A stretch of DNA of 64,000 nt from Xenorhabdus cabanillasii (GCF_003386665.1 NZ_QTUB01000001.1:2604001-2668000); one strand, 5' to 3'; shown: positions 53,247 to 62,560, counted from the stretch's first letter. The notes: generated from the letters alone by a model not told the origin. Program-made: numbers and translations.

Positions 53247-54788
53247 ATGGCTGGACAAATCACGACAGTTCCTACAGATGGTAAAAGTATTATCAAAGGG
53301 CAACCCTTCAGTGTGGTTGTTTTGATAACGGATGAACCACATATAAATGTTAATAGTACAAAGGTCAGTGTCGTTTCTCATTCACCGGGTGTGAAACTAA
53401 TAAAGACATTCCCCGGCGCAATTGTTAAGGGGAGGTTTTCCCAGCAACTGATATTCCAGGCTGACGAAAGTGGCGGCGAGCAGAAAATCCAGTTTACTGC
53501 AAATACGACGGGCAACCCAAAACATGAGGTAACTTATCACGCTGTCGATAACCCAGACTTGGAACCAAATACTTGCATACTGAGAGGATCTGCGGCTTAT
53601 TTGTATGACTCTAAGCCTGTTAACTTCACTGGCCAACCCCCAGATGCAAACAACCCATTCGTTTCAGCATCAATCAATCCGATGGTAAAACACGGTGGTC
53701 CAATTTCAAACTATGATATTCCGCTTCGAACAACAGCTCCGCTACGAATATTCACGGCGGAGGACATGAATGAAATTCAACCTTATGATATTGATCTAGA
53801 TAAGCAGTTTTATTACTACCTGATTCAGAAAACATCAAACGCTGCGGTGAATCTAAAAATATACGCCACTCAGGGTGTCAGCAAGTTCGTTGAACTTGAT
53901 ACGATATTCAATTATGAGGGATACAATCAAAGACAAGTCATATTTATTACGACTGTTCCGACTAATGTATCCGATGACCTTGAGCCACCAAACATTGAAG
54001 AAACATTTTTGTCTTCTACTTTAACAAGGCCGGATCAATTGGATGATTTTACTTTCATGGTTCCGAGCTACAAGGGGGCCAAAATCGGCGATTTTATAAT
54101 CGGGTTTGTGACGGACGATAGGAAAGACACGTTTAAGAAAGAACTCTTCGTAGGGCAGCTAACAGTTGAAGAAAGCGGATATTATAGATTTAAAGCCGCT
54201 TACAGCGACATGTATTCGGGTGATAATCATATCAGCTATGTTACGCTTAACCAAACAGGTACGCCAGTAAGATCCAAGCTTAATTACATAAATTATGATA
54301 ACGATGGTATTAACGGTCCGAGTCCCAATGACAAACATCGGACTCTGGTTGCGCCAAAGGTGTATGACCAATACAATCAATTTATTGGCATATATGACCC
54401 AGTTAATATCAATAGCATCGGTACAAAAGGGCTTGAGGTTCGATTACCATCCGATCCCAATAATCCAAATCACACGATTGCCCCAGGTGACATGATCACG
54501 ATTAAAGCCTATATCTCACACTATGTCGACATCTTCCCAGAAAAAGCACGTCCTTTACCTATTATGGTTGTTAAAAATCAACCTGTGAAATCGACAGAAA
54601 TAACAAATGGTTATTATAAGGTTACCATCACGCCTGATAAACTGATGGGGTATGACTCAGCAGATGGTTATGATGTAGCAGTACTCACGATAGACTACAG
54701 CCGTCTTGCCCAGAACCAGAAATCGAAAATTTTCACTAGGAGCTTCGGTACAGTAGCACCAGGAGAAGGAGGAGACTCGGTAGAGTAG
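53247..54788 (+). CDS. Unknown beta-rich protein with Ig-like repeat domains
   Basis: Not recognised with certainty. 513 aa, no signal peptide, no TM segment, no cysteine pairs that stand out (one Cys near residue 111). At least three beta-sandwich-like units can be felt: an N-terminal one (VPTDGKSIIKGQPF...GGEQKIQFTA), a middle one around residues 255-335, and a C-terminal one opening with YINYDNDGINGPSP, VYDQYNQFIGIYDP and APGDMITIKAYISHY, a pattern found in bacterial Ig-like adhesive repeats. Strong Shine-Dalgarno AAAGGAT. First of three same-strand genes. It could be a cytosolic-release or specialised-secretion effector, lectin-like or structural protein; I cannot choose. Confidence 0.8.
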   Translation: MAGQITTVPTDGKSIIKGQPFSVVVLITDEPHINVNSTKVSVVSHSPGVKLIKTFPGAIVKGRFSQQLIFQADESGGEQKIQFTANTTGNPKHEVTYHAVDNPDLEPNTCILRGSAAYLYDSKPVNFTGQPPDANNPFVSASINPMVKHGGPISNYDIPLRTTAPLRIFTAEDMNEIQPYDIDLDKQFYYYLIQKTSNAAVNLKIYATQGVSKFVELDTIFNYEGYNQRQVIFITTVPTNVSDDLEPPNIEETFLSSTLTRPDQLDDFTFMVPSYKGAKIGDFIIGFVTDDRKDTFKKELFVGQLTVEESGYYRFKAAYSDMYSGDNHISYVTLNQTGTPVRSKLNYINYDNDGINGPSPNDKHRTLVAPKVYDQYNQFIGIYDPVNINSIGTKGLEVRLPSDPNNPNHTIAPGDMITIKAYISHYVDIFPEKARPLPIMVVKNQPVKSTEITNGYYKVTITPDKLMGYDSADGYDVAVLTIDYSRLAQNQKSKIFTRSFGTVAPGEGGDSVE

Positions 54789-54862
54789 CACCCTAACCAG
54801 AATATGTGACTGCTATTTTGCAGTCACTTTCATTAAGATAATTGTTTGTGAAAGGTGATAGC

Positions 54863-55543
54863 ATGTCTATAAAGAACATCATAATGAACGACAGTCTTGT
54901 TCCTCTTACTTTACCACAAAGCTACAATGGTATTATTGATGAATCAGAACTAGACCAAGACGAACTGGTAGTTATAATAAAAAGACATGAAGAAGTTCGT
55001 GTTGGATACCAAATCATTGTTCACTTGACTCCATATCTATCGTCAATACCGCTTTTCATCACAGATGAAAATATCGAGAATCCAACGTATCAAATAACCA
55101 TCCCTTTTTCTGCTATTCCTCTCGGTAGCTATAATATTTACTATACCATCACCGATTTAGTCGCGAATATAGCTAAATCTGAAAGTACCCACGTCACAAT
55201 TAAAAAATCAGACTCTCCGCAACCATTTCTTGAAGCAACGCTAATAATAACCGGATATCAGCCAATCGGTGACGAATATGAAATACTGACAATTCAGATT
55301 CACGATAAACAGACATCTGAACAAATTAAAGACACAGCCGTCTCTTATAAAATAGATCAGGCCATAAACATAAGTGACGTGTCAGAAATTGGTTCAAACC
55401 CCGATACGATACAATCAATGAATACAGATGAATACGGGCAGTTTAAAATAAATCTGAAAGGCGAGGTGGGAGGAAATTGTATTATAAGGGTTACTGCCAA
55501 TAATCGTGTCGGAAGCATAAAATATACTATGGGACAACAGTAA
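54863..55543 (+). CDS. Unknown protein with two Ig-like domains
   Basis: 226 aa, no signal peptide. N-terminal half (LTLPQSYNGIIDESEL, then ELVVIIKRHEEVRVGYQI) looks like the inter-Ig domain type; the second half (about 125-226, ATLIITGYQPIGDEYEI ... GQFKINLKGEVGGNCIIRVTA) resembles a Big_1/invasin-like Ig fold. ATG 54863 follows GAAAGGTG by 6 nt; the TTG/GTG extension from 54842 is less likely. It is 74 nt after the first gene and 13 nt before the third, so one transcript is likely. Confidence 0.8.
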   Translation: MSIKNIIMNDSLVPLTLPQSYNGIIDESELDQDELVVIIKRHEEVRVGYQIIVHLTPYLSSIPLFITDENIENPTYQITIPFSAIPLGSYNIYYTITDLVANIAKSESTHVTIKKSDSPQPFLEATLIITGYQPIGDEYEILTIQIHDKQTSEQIKDTAVSYKIDQAINISDVSEIGSNPDTIQSMNTDEYGQFKINLKGEVGGNCIIRVTANNRVGSIKYTMGQQ

Positions 55544-55556
55544 GGAGATATTAGCA

Positions 55557-55991
55557 ATGGCAACGAAAACACTTTCTTTTCCGGGTATAAAAAGTGGTTG
55601 GTATGTTTCGTATTTCTTACAGACGTTAGCTGGATATGATTATACAGTGACGATACAAGATAACGTCACTGGAAATACTTACGCCACTTGGAAAAAACAG
55701 AATGATGGAGATGATTCTCCCTATAGCAATACCAATTCATTTTGGTACACAGGACCAGACGGAAAGCTTATATGTACTGTTGATTGCCCAGAAAGCAGTC
55801 GTCTTGATAATACTTGGGCTGAAAGTATAATAACGCCAAGTTCAGGGAACCCAACTCTGGGAAGAACCTATTGTGCCGCCTTTGAGGATAACGGCGTTAA
55901 GAATAATGGCACAGACTACAGAATCGAATACAATAATTTATTTATCTGTCTGGTCGGGTGGTCTCACTACCGCGACGACCCCAACGAATAA
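55557..55991 (+). CDS. Small unknown beta-rich protein, third gene of the cluster
   Basis: 144 aa, no signal peptide, rich in Tyr, Trp, Asn, Thr and Gly, typical of sugar-binding or pore-forming beta proteins, but I do not recognise a family. Four Cys (CTVDC, TYCAA, FICLV) may form bonds outside the cell. Starts MATKTLSFPGIKSGWY behind AAGGAGA; ends GWSHYRDDPNE. A hairpin terminator follows. Confidence 0.75.
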   Translation: MATKTLSFPGIKSGWYVSYFLQTLAGYDYTVTIQDNVTGNTYATWKKQNDGDDSPYSNTNSFWYTGPDGKLICTVDCPESSRLDNTWAESIITPSSGNPTLGRTYCAAFEDNGVKNNGTDYRIEYNNLFICLVGWSHYRDDPNE

Positions 55992-56034
55992 GTATCCATT
56001 TTGCAATCAGGAAAAACCTCCGACGAGAGTTCTC

Positions 56035-56070
56035 ACCGTGGGATATGAAGGGTATCATCCCCACGGTTTT
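56035..56070 (+). terminator. Terminator of the beta-protein cluster
   Basis: ACCGTGGG (56035-56042) pairs with CCCACGGT (56060-56067), followed by TTT; lies between this cluster and the convergent autotransporter. Confidence 0.65.
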
Positions 56071-56097
56071 CTGTTAATTCCTGTGGCTCTTATTTAA

Positions 56098-58905
56098 TCA
56101 CCATGTCATCCTTAGACCAATTTTTGCGCTCAACTCGTAGCTGTCTGCAAAATTATTCAGGCTGGTGTTGACTGAAGTCTGACCATAGACGAAAGAATTG
56201 CTGTCATTCCAACTGTAGGAACCACCGATACCAGTCTCACCCCAAGTGCGGTCATTTCCACTGTGGAAGGCAACATTAGCAACATCAACAGCATCATTAC
56301 GTCCCAGAAGTTCCTGTCGAATGTTGAAAAGGCCGTAAAGGTTAGAGGCTTTTTCATCCTTGCTTTGATCATCGCTCCACTTTTGGCTGTAGTCTATAGT
56401 CGCGCCCACGCGTAATTTCATGTTCCTGCTTTGATCAAAGCGGACTTTGGCTCCAAATGTGTCATGGAATTCATCCATGTCTATGGAAGAGAACACGAAC
56501 TGCGCCTGCGGGGTCAGTGACCATGCTGGACTTAAGTCAAATCGTTGTCCTGCTTCCAGGCTCAACGCATATCCCAGAGCGGACTTATTATTCCCCAGTT
56601 GCCGATGGGCAGTCTTTGAATTCAGGTCATTGCCAAAGTAGGTCACCTGAGCTAATCCATCCAAATAAAACTTATTATTGCCGTACCACGTGCTTGTCAT
56701 GCCTATCGTGTAACCATGCGCACGGATGTTACCTTCACCATGCACAGAGCCTGCATCAGCACCAATATTCGAATATTGCAGGAAAACACCCCCTGCCGCT
56801 GAACCCTGATCATTTTCATAAAAGCGTCTATCTATGCCGAGTTGAGCACGGGTCATATTATAGGTGATGGCGCCAGCACCCGATGTAGAGACACGTGGCG
56901 ATAATTTACCGTAAGAGGCTGTCATCCGTCCCCATACCCCATTGAGTATCTGGTTTGTACTATCGTCTGTGCTGTGCTCACCAGCGGCATTTTTGAAACC
57001 ATCCATTTCACGCTGCTTGCCCTTACGTCCTCCGATCCGGTCACGCAAGGACGCTGGCGTATTCAGAATCTGTAAAACCCGGCCATAAGCCTCGTAAACA
57101 CTAACACCAGCCTGATAGAGCCGTGTCGGTTCCGGTATAATCTTAGGATTAGGTTTTGAACTGATCAACGATGAGCGCAGATACCAGTTTCCATCCGTAT
57201 TGCCAGTGCCATTTTTATAAAGACGGTAGGCATACGCCCCCCCAGCCACAACGACAGGCTCTCCTTTATGATTATAGTCACCAACCAAATGGAAAATTCC
57301 GTCTGATGCCCCTTGTACGTCAACAACCTTAATGCCTTCAGTCGTCTGTGCACCCGTTCCACCGATATTTTTGATCACGAGATGAGTTGTACCCGATGTG
57401 CTGCCCTTCACCACCAGTTTGTCAGTTTTTGAGTGATCCCCGCCCAACATAGTCGATATAGTCACCGTGCCGTTATTGCCCCTGTAATCCCCCGCGATCG
57501 TCAGTGTACGCCCGACAGTTTTGTTATCTCCGCCAACGAACACTGTGCCACTGTTATTCAAGGCGGAAATTGTCGTATTAAAGTTGAAATAAAGACTCCC
57601 TGCATTATCAATGTTACTGGTGATGCTTCCCGTTTTATGTCCGTCGCCAAGACGTAACGCGCTGCCGGATAATATCTTGACAGTGCCGACATTCATGTCG
57701 TGGGTATAGGTAAGATCCAGGTTTTCCGTCGCAGCGCCTTTTCCCCCTATAGTGACAACTGAATCTTTCGACCCGGATACATTGCCCTTCAGGGTTGCAT
57801 TTGGGCCAGACATATAAAGACGGGTATTGCCAAGCTCTACATTGCCATCAATTGTGCCTGAATTATAAATACCGTCAGTAATGCGTCCCTTATTACTTAT
57901 CGAAAAATTATCCCCCTTTATCACACCGCCATCCAGATTCGTTATGGTATTAACAATGCTTTTATCGCCGATATAAATTCCATTTCGCTTTCCATATAAC
58001 AAGGAAGCATTGGTAATCTGTTTAATTTTGGACGACCTGATGTGGGGATTAACATCCCATGTCATGCCTTGCCCAGTGACCTGAATTGCGTCCTGGTCAG
58101 CCGTTATCCCTTTACTCCCGGAGTGATTATAGAGGTTTTCGAGGTATCCTCCATCTTGAATCAGAACGCTTTGATTAGGTCCGGTCACTGTTCCATAGTT
58201 ATTGAAAGTGCTGACATTACTGCCAGATTCGATAATAAACGTTGCGCGAGCAGAGTTGGCAATATTCCCCTGAGACAGTATTCCATAATTATCAAGAGTC
58301 TTAAGTGTTGAAGTTGTAACAGATATCCCATCAATTGATCCTTCTTTCCGATTCAGGATGGTATCTACGCGTCCATATTGACCCTTATTTGCCTTAATCG
58401 CCTGCTCGATTGTTATTGAATTGAATGAATTAGGATCATCATTGCCTGTGATTGAGCCATAATTATCTAGCATATTTATTTGACCAGAAACCCATACGGC
58501 TCCGTTCGTTCCATTTATAGTTCCGTGATTAAGCAGATTTCCAACAGAACCACTGTGAGTTACTGTGACTCCACTAGATCCCTGCAAAACTCCGTTATTC
58601 TCAATGTCATCAACTAAAATTACGGGGGCCAGATTATTGTTAACGCCGACATTAACCGCACTGTATTTCAGACCGTAGAGATCCGAGAAGTCTGTTCCCT
58701 GAGGAACATCAACTGATGCGTTCTTCTTGATAGTAAGATTTTCGCCCGGTGAGAGGTTACAGGATTCTGTCTCATTTCCAGAAATGATGGTCTTCGTATT
58801 CGAAGAACCACATGATGAGTCCGCTATTGCATTAATACTTATTCCAGGAAAAAACAAAGCCACTCTTAGGGCTATTGGGAATACAGTGTGCCTGTACATC
58901 TTCAT
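56098..58905 (-). CDS. Type Va autotransporter, outer-membrane beta-barrel
   Basis: 935 aa. Signal peptide over residues 1-28 (hydrophobic stretch ending INAIADS). The passenger (about 30-640) is made of repeated short NxG-rich turns (NNGVLQGS, NHGTINGTNG, NYGSITGND, NYGTVTGPN, NSGTIDGN), the pectate-lyase-like beta-helix of AIDA/pertactin proteins. From about residue 650 follows the autotransporter beta-domain with VWGRMTASYG, then barrel strands ending SAKIGLRMTW; the terminal aromatic residue is the usual BAM signal. Only two Cys, both near the N-terminus. Passenger target unknown; adhesion is likely. Convergent with the beta-protein cluster. Confidence 0.9.
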   Translation of the reverse strand: MKMYRHTVFPIALRVALFFPGISINAIADSSCGSSNTKTIISGNETESCNLSPGENLTIKKNASVDVPQGTDFSDLYGLKYSAVNVGVNNNLAPVILVDDIENNGVLQGSSGVTVTHSGSVGNLLNHGTINGTNGAVWVSGQINMLDNYGSITGNDDPNSFNSITIEQAIKANKGQYGRVDTILNRKEGSIDGISVTTSTLKTLDNYGILSQGNIANSARATFIIESGSNVSTFNNYGTVTGPNQSVLIQDGGYLENLYNHSGSKGITADQDAIQVTGQGMTWDVNPHIRSSKIKQITNASLLYGKRNGIYIGDKSIVNTITNLDGGVIKGDNFSISNKGRITDGIYNSGTIDGNVELGNTRLYMSGPNATLKGNVSGSKDSVVTIGGKGAATENLDLTYTHDMNVGTVKILSGSALRLGDGHKTGSITSNIDNAGSLYFNFNTTISALNNSGTVFVGGDNKTVGRTLTIAGDYRGNNGTVTISTMLGGDHSKTDKLVVKGSTSGTTHLVIKNIGGTGAQTTEGIKVVDVQGASDGIFHLVGDYNHKGEPVVVAGGAYAYRLYKNGTGNTDGNWYLRSSLISSKPNPKIIPEPTRLYQAGVSVYEAYGRVLQILNTPASLRDRIGGRKGKQREMDGFKNAAGEHSTDDSTNQILNGVWGRMTASYGKLSPRVSTSGAGAITYNMTRAQLGIDRRFYENDQGSAAGGVFLQYSNIGADAGSVHGEGNIRAHGYTIGMTSTWYGNNKFYLDGLAQVTYFGNDLNSKTAHRQLGNNKSALGYALSLEAGQRFDLSPAWSLTPQAQFVFSSIDMDEFHDTFGAKVRFDQSRNMKLRVGATIDYSQKWSDDQSKDEKASNLYGLFNIRQELLGRNDAVDVANVAFHSGNDRTWGETGIGGSYSWNDSNSFVYGQTSVNTSLNNFADSYELSAKIGLRMTW

Positions 58906-59784
58906 AAGAGGGACCCCTAAAGAACCAGATTTTGTTTAAGTAAGGGAACTAAACTGCTTGAGGCACGATAAAAGTGTTAGTCAAAGAACATAAAGTAGTG
59001 GAGCCTCGTCAGACTATCATTACTTTAGAATAACTTTACTATTGCGTCGATTATTTCTGCCAAAAATTGATACTTTCCTAATATGGATTTGATGCTAATG
59101 ATGATTTCAAAGGAGCTATCGGTGCAGGTAATCTTGTTGTGAAGCCTATTTTATCTACTAAAAATAGGGGCATGTTTTACCTGAAATAAAGCTTATGTGT
59201 GAATATGAATATTACTCTTATTTTCACGTACCTGATTGCCGTTGTCAGAATGAATCCTCAATTACAGTGAAAGGAAAAGAATGGTGAAGTAAAATATTTC
59301 AATATATTCACTGGAAATAAATTCTGAACTCTGTGTAAAACGCCTTTATTCTTTATAAAGCGTTTTTTTGCAATGATTTTCAATCATTGACGAGCATGAA
59401 TTGTCAGTGTGGTTTTTTTACTGTTGTAACGTTACATTATGGTAGCCAATCAATGTTCCAGCAATTTCGGAGCAAAAACGAGTTACGAGTTAGCCATCGG
59501 TCAACCCAACGGCTGCTTTTGGCACAAAGCAGTCCGTCAGATTTGGTCACGCTCTACAACTGAAAGTTATCAGATTGAGTTGTGACCACTCCGCATAATT
59601 TTATATAAGTGCATATCTCTTCATCTCAGTCTGTAATGTGACTTACCCCGTATTATTGTGCTTTTTCTCTTTTTCCATCGGTATGTTTGATTTGTAGTGA
59701 CTATGCTTTTACTCAGTGACGGACTTTTGAAAGCATTTTACAGATGTAATGTTGGCGGAAAACGCGTTAAGTCAGGAGAGTTCA
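58906..59784. other. AT-rich intergenic region with relic traces and a terminator
   Basis: About 880 nt between the autotransporter and the PTS genes. A 35-codon stretch without start codon (59082-59189) reads YGFDANDDFKGAIGAG and may be a gene end. A bulged hairpin with T7 at 59337-59369 is a convincing terminator on the plus strand though no gene precedes it. A 12-bp palindrome TGTAACGTTACA lies near 59425. The right copy of the 40-bp repeat is at 59553. Confidence 0.45.
59553..59592 (+). repeat. 40-bp direct repeat, right copy
   Basis: Same orientation as 50890-50929, two mismatches near the 3' end. No integrase or transposase lies between the copies. Confidence 0.85.
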
Positions 59785-60228
59785 ATGTTAAAAACCCTAC
59801 TGAATCGTGATGTTATTCAATGGATTCCTGGTGTTAAAGATTGGCAAGAGGCCATTGAGTTAGCCTGCCAGCCACTTATTGATAATGCAGCGATTCAGCC
59901 GAGTTATGTCGATGCCATTTATCGTGCCCATGAAGAGTTTGGCCCTTACTACGTGATTGGCTCAGGTATTGCGATCCCCCATGCGAGACCGGAGCAAGGG
60001 GCCAATCGTCTTGCATTGAGCCTGACGTTTATAAAACAGGGTGTCATGTTTGGTTCTGTAGAAAATGATCCGGTCAAGTTACTGTTTGTATTTGCCACAA
60101 CAAGTAGTGATAGCCATATAGAAGTGATCGCTGAACTTGCAGGATTATTTGATGATCAGGAAAAAATAAACCAATTAATGCAGACCAAAAATCAGGATGA
60201 GATTTTTTCTATTGTTCAAGGATATTAA
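59785..60228 (+). CDS. PTS EIIA component, ascorbate (Ula/Sga) type
   Basis: 147 aa, mannitol/fructose-type EIIA fold. The phosphorylated His is His66 in AIPHARPEQG, the sequence form of UlaC-like proteins. ATG 59785 lies 7 nt after AGGA; codons back to 59749 have no ribosome binding site. First gene of a IIA-IIB-IIC operon. Confidence 0.88.
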   Translation: MLKTLLNRDVIQWIPGVKDWQEAIELACQPLIDNAAIQPSYVDAIYRAHEEFGPYYVIGSGIAIPHARPEQGANRLALSLTFIKQGVMFGSVENDPVKLLFVFATTSSDSHIEVIAELAGLFDDQEKINQLMQTKNQDEIFSIVQGY

Positions 60229-60257
60229 CCAATATTTTTATTTAACAGGAAAATAAG

Positions 60258-60545
60258 ATGAAAATTACAGTTGTTTGTGGTCATGGTTTAGGAACCAGCC
60301 TGATAATGGAGATGAGTATTAAAAATATTTTGCAGGAATTAGGCGTTGAAGCCCGTGTTGAACATACAGATTTAGGTTCAGCAAAAGCGGCCAAGAGCGA
60401 TATTTTCATTGCTACAAAAGATATTGCAGAACAACTGATTAAACAGCAGATAGCTGGAAAAATCATTGTATTGGAAAATATGCTAGATAAATCTGCAATG
60501 AAAGTGCGTTTATCTGCGGTATTACAAGAACTCGGCAGATTGTAA
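60258..60545 (+). CDS. PTS EIIB component, ascorbate (Ula/Sga) type
   Basis: 95 aa; the P-loop VCGHGLGTS with Cys7 as phospho-site is typical of UlaB/lactose-type IIB. AGGAAAATAAG precedes the ATG. It passes phosphate from EIIA to the sugar bound by EIIC. Confidence 0.88.
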   Translation: MKITVVCGHGLGTSLIMEMSIKNILQELGVEARVEHTDLGSAKAAKSDIFIATKDIAEQLIKQQIAGKIIVLENMLDKSAMKVRLSAVLQELGRL

Positions 60546-60557
60546 CTGGAGAAAAAT

Positions 60558-61814
60558 ATGGATTTCTTCCGATTTTTGATGAACGACGTACTGGCAGAGC
60601 CTGCGATTTTAGTCGGGCTGATTTCATTAATTGGTTTGGTAATGCAGAAACAGCCTGTGACAGAGTGCATCAAAGGAACAGTAAAAACTATACTCGGATT
60701 CGTTATCTTAGGTGCAGGAGCGGGCCTGATAGTTACTTCACTAGGTGGATTTGCCACTATCTTTCAAGATACTTTTGGTATTCAGGGCGTTGTACCAAAT
60801 AATGAAGCTATCGTTTCGATAGCGCAGAAAAGTTTTGGCAAAGAGATGGCGATGATTATGTTCTTCGCTATGGTGATTAACATTCTAATTGCCCGTTTCA
60901 CACCGTGGAAATTTATATTCTTGACCGGACATCACACCTTATTTATGTCGATGATGGTGGCAGTTATTCTTTCTGTGGCAGGAATAAATAGCACGATGCT
61001 GGTTGTGATAGGCTCAATTGTTGTTGGTATTTCAATGGTATTTTTTCCAGCGATTGCTCATCCTTATATGAAAAAAGTGACAGGTTCTGATGATGTGGCA
61101 CTTGGTCATTTCTCGACACTTTCTTACGTCTTGGCGGGGTTTATTGGCAGCAAATTAGGTAATAAAGCGCATTCTACGGAAGAGATGAACGTGCCTAAAA
61201 GTTTATTGTTTCTGCGCGATACTTCTGTCGCCATCGCTTTAACTATGGCGATTATTTTTATTATTACCGGTTTATTTGCTGATCAGGACTTAGTCCGACA
61301 AGTCAGTGGTGGAAAAAACAGAGTAATGTATTCACTGATGCAATCAATCATATTTGCAGCGGGTGTATATATCATTTTACAAGGTGTCAGAATGGTGATT
61401 GCTGAGATTGTGCCTGCATTTAAGGGTATTTCCGACAAATTAGTACCGAATGCCAAGCCTGCACTGGATTGTCCGGTGGTCTTTCCTTATGCACCAAATG
61501 CTGTCCTGATAGGCTTCCTGAGCAGTTTTATTGCCGGTGTTGTTGGCATGTTTATTCTCTACTTGCTGAACATGACGGTGATTATTCCCGGCGTTGTTCC
61601 TCATTTCTTTGTTGGTGCAACCGCGGGGGTTTTCGGCAATGCAATGGGAGGAAGACGAGGGGCGATCCTTGGAGCGTTTGCGCAAGGGTTATTGATTACA
61701 TTCCTGCCCGTATTTCTGTTGCCTGTTCTGGGAAGTATTGGTATTGCCAATACCACATTCAGTGATGCGGATTTTAGTGTAGTAGGGATTTTATTGGGGA
61801 TGATTGTTCGTTAA
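60558..61814 (+). CDS. PTS EIIC component, ascorbate (Ula/SgaT) type permease
   Basis: 418 aa membrane protein with about ten hydrophobic segments. ILGAGAGLIVTSLGGF and HFFVGATAGVFGNAMGGRRGA mark the UlaA/SgaT family; it is shorter than E. coli UlaA (465 aa). No isomerase, decarboxylase or lactonase gene follows, so the substrate, ascorbate or another acid sugar, cannot be settled from context. Confidence 0.88.
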   Translation: MDFFRFLMNDVLAEPAILVGLISLIGLVMQKQPVTECIKGTVKTILGFVILGAGAGLIVTSLGGFATIFQDTFGIQGVVPNNEAIVSIAQKSFGKEMAMIMFFAMVINILIARFTPWKFIFLTGHHTLFMSMMVAVILSVAGINSTMLVVIGSIVVGISMVFFPAIAHPYMKKVTGSDDVALGHFSTLSYVLAGFIGSKLGNKAHSTEEMNVPKSLLFLRDTSVAIALTMAIIFIITGLFADQDLVRQVSGGKNRVMYSLMQSIIFAAGVYIILQGVRMVIAEIVPAFKGISDKLVPNAKPALDCPVVFPYAPNAVLIGFLSSFIAGVVGMFILYLLNMTVIIPGVVPHFFVGATAGVFGNAMGGRRGAILGAFAQGLLITFLPVFLLPVLGSIGIANTTFSDADFSVVGILLGMIVR

Positions 61815-61883
61815 TTTTCTAACTTTGAATCAAAAATACCCTTGTCCATGCTGCTAAAATAGAGTTTTAGACTCACTTGGTGA

Positions 61884-62018
61884 ATATTTATTTGTGATAT
61901 TTGTAATTGGGAAGATGATCCTGTTCAATCCGCAAATCCTGAGCTTACCGGAGATGCTGATTCTATGAGTTTAAATGAAGCCAAAAATGCCTTTAAACAA
62001 GGTGGAAGGGCAGAATAA
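61884..62018 (+). pseudogene. C-terminal remnant of a CPCC cysteine-rich domain protein
   Basis: Open stretch without start codon reading CDICNWEDDPVQSANPEL then SLNEAKNAFKQGG to a TAA. CxxCxWEDDxVQ followed by SLNEAR is the pattern of CPCC-domain proteins, which often stand beside polymorphic toxin and immunity genes. The N-terminal half with the first Cys pair is missing. Confidence 0.65.
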
Positions 62019-62027
62019 TTTTATGTA

Positions 62028-62522
62028 TTGTTAAATGACATTAAACTATATGAAATAAAGACTGGACGAATGGAAAATTATAAAAAATATACTATGGATA
62101 AGGCCGATCGAATGTTACAACCTGCAATTGGCGGCGAGTTAATATTATTAAGTTATATAGGATTTTCACAAGAAGGTAGATTTGAATTCTTGGAAAAAAT
62201 AGATAATTGGGAAAATCGGGGTGATGCTGAGATATTAGAACATACTCACTTTAAAAAATATCTTGCAAATGATGTGTTTATAATAACTGATAACTCTTAT
62301 ATAAAAGACGAAGTTTATTTCATGGATATCAATCATGTTGAACCATTTGTTAATAGTTATTTAAATAAAAATTCAGAATGTTTTTTTGATGGTGATACTT
62401 TCTTTATCTCACCTTCAACGAAATCTTTAATTGAATTTCAACATGATGGATATATATTTTCACATAGATTACCCATTGTGATAAATGAGCATGGAAAGAG
62501 GGTAATAGCAAGAAAGGTGTAA
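62028..62522 (+). CDS. Unknown acidic protein, possible orphan immunity protein
   Basis: 164 aa from TTG 62028, or 150 aa from ATG 62070; no clear Shine-Dalgarno for either. No signal peptide or TM segment, AT-rich, acidic and aromatic-rich (FEFLEKIDNWENRGDAEILEH, DEVYFMDINHVEPF; C-terminal FDGDTFFISPSTKSLIEF). I do not recognise a family. Position directly after a CPCC-domain relic and next to TA remnants suggests a toxin-immunity gene left without its toxin; this is inference. Confidence 0.6.
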   Translation: MLNDIKLYEIKTGRMENYKKYTMDKADRMLQPAIGGELILLSYIGFSQEGRFEFLEKIDNWENRGDAEILEHTHFKKYLANDVFIITDNSYIKDEVYFMDINHVEPFVNSYLNKNSECFFDGDTFFISPSTKSLIEFQHDGYIFSHRLPIVINEHGKRVIARKV

Positions 62523-62560
62523 TAAAAAATCCAGTTTGGATTATTATGTTACTATTGTGA

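Noticed and set aside
59082..59189. Possible gene-end remnant near the autotransporter
   Set aside because: Only 35 codons, no start codon and no recognised family; mentioned in the intergenic entry only.
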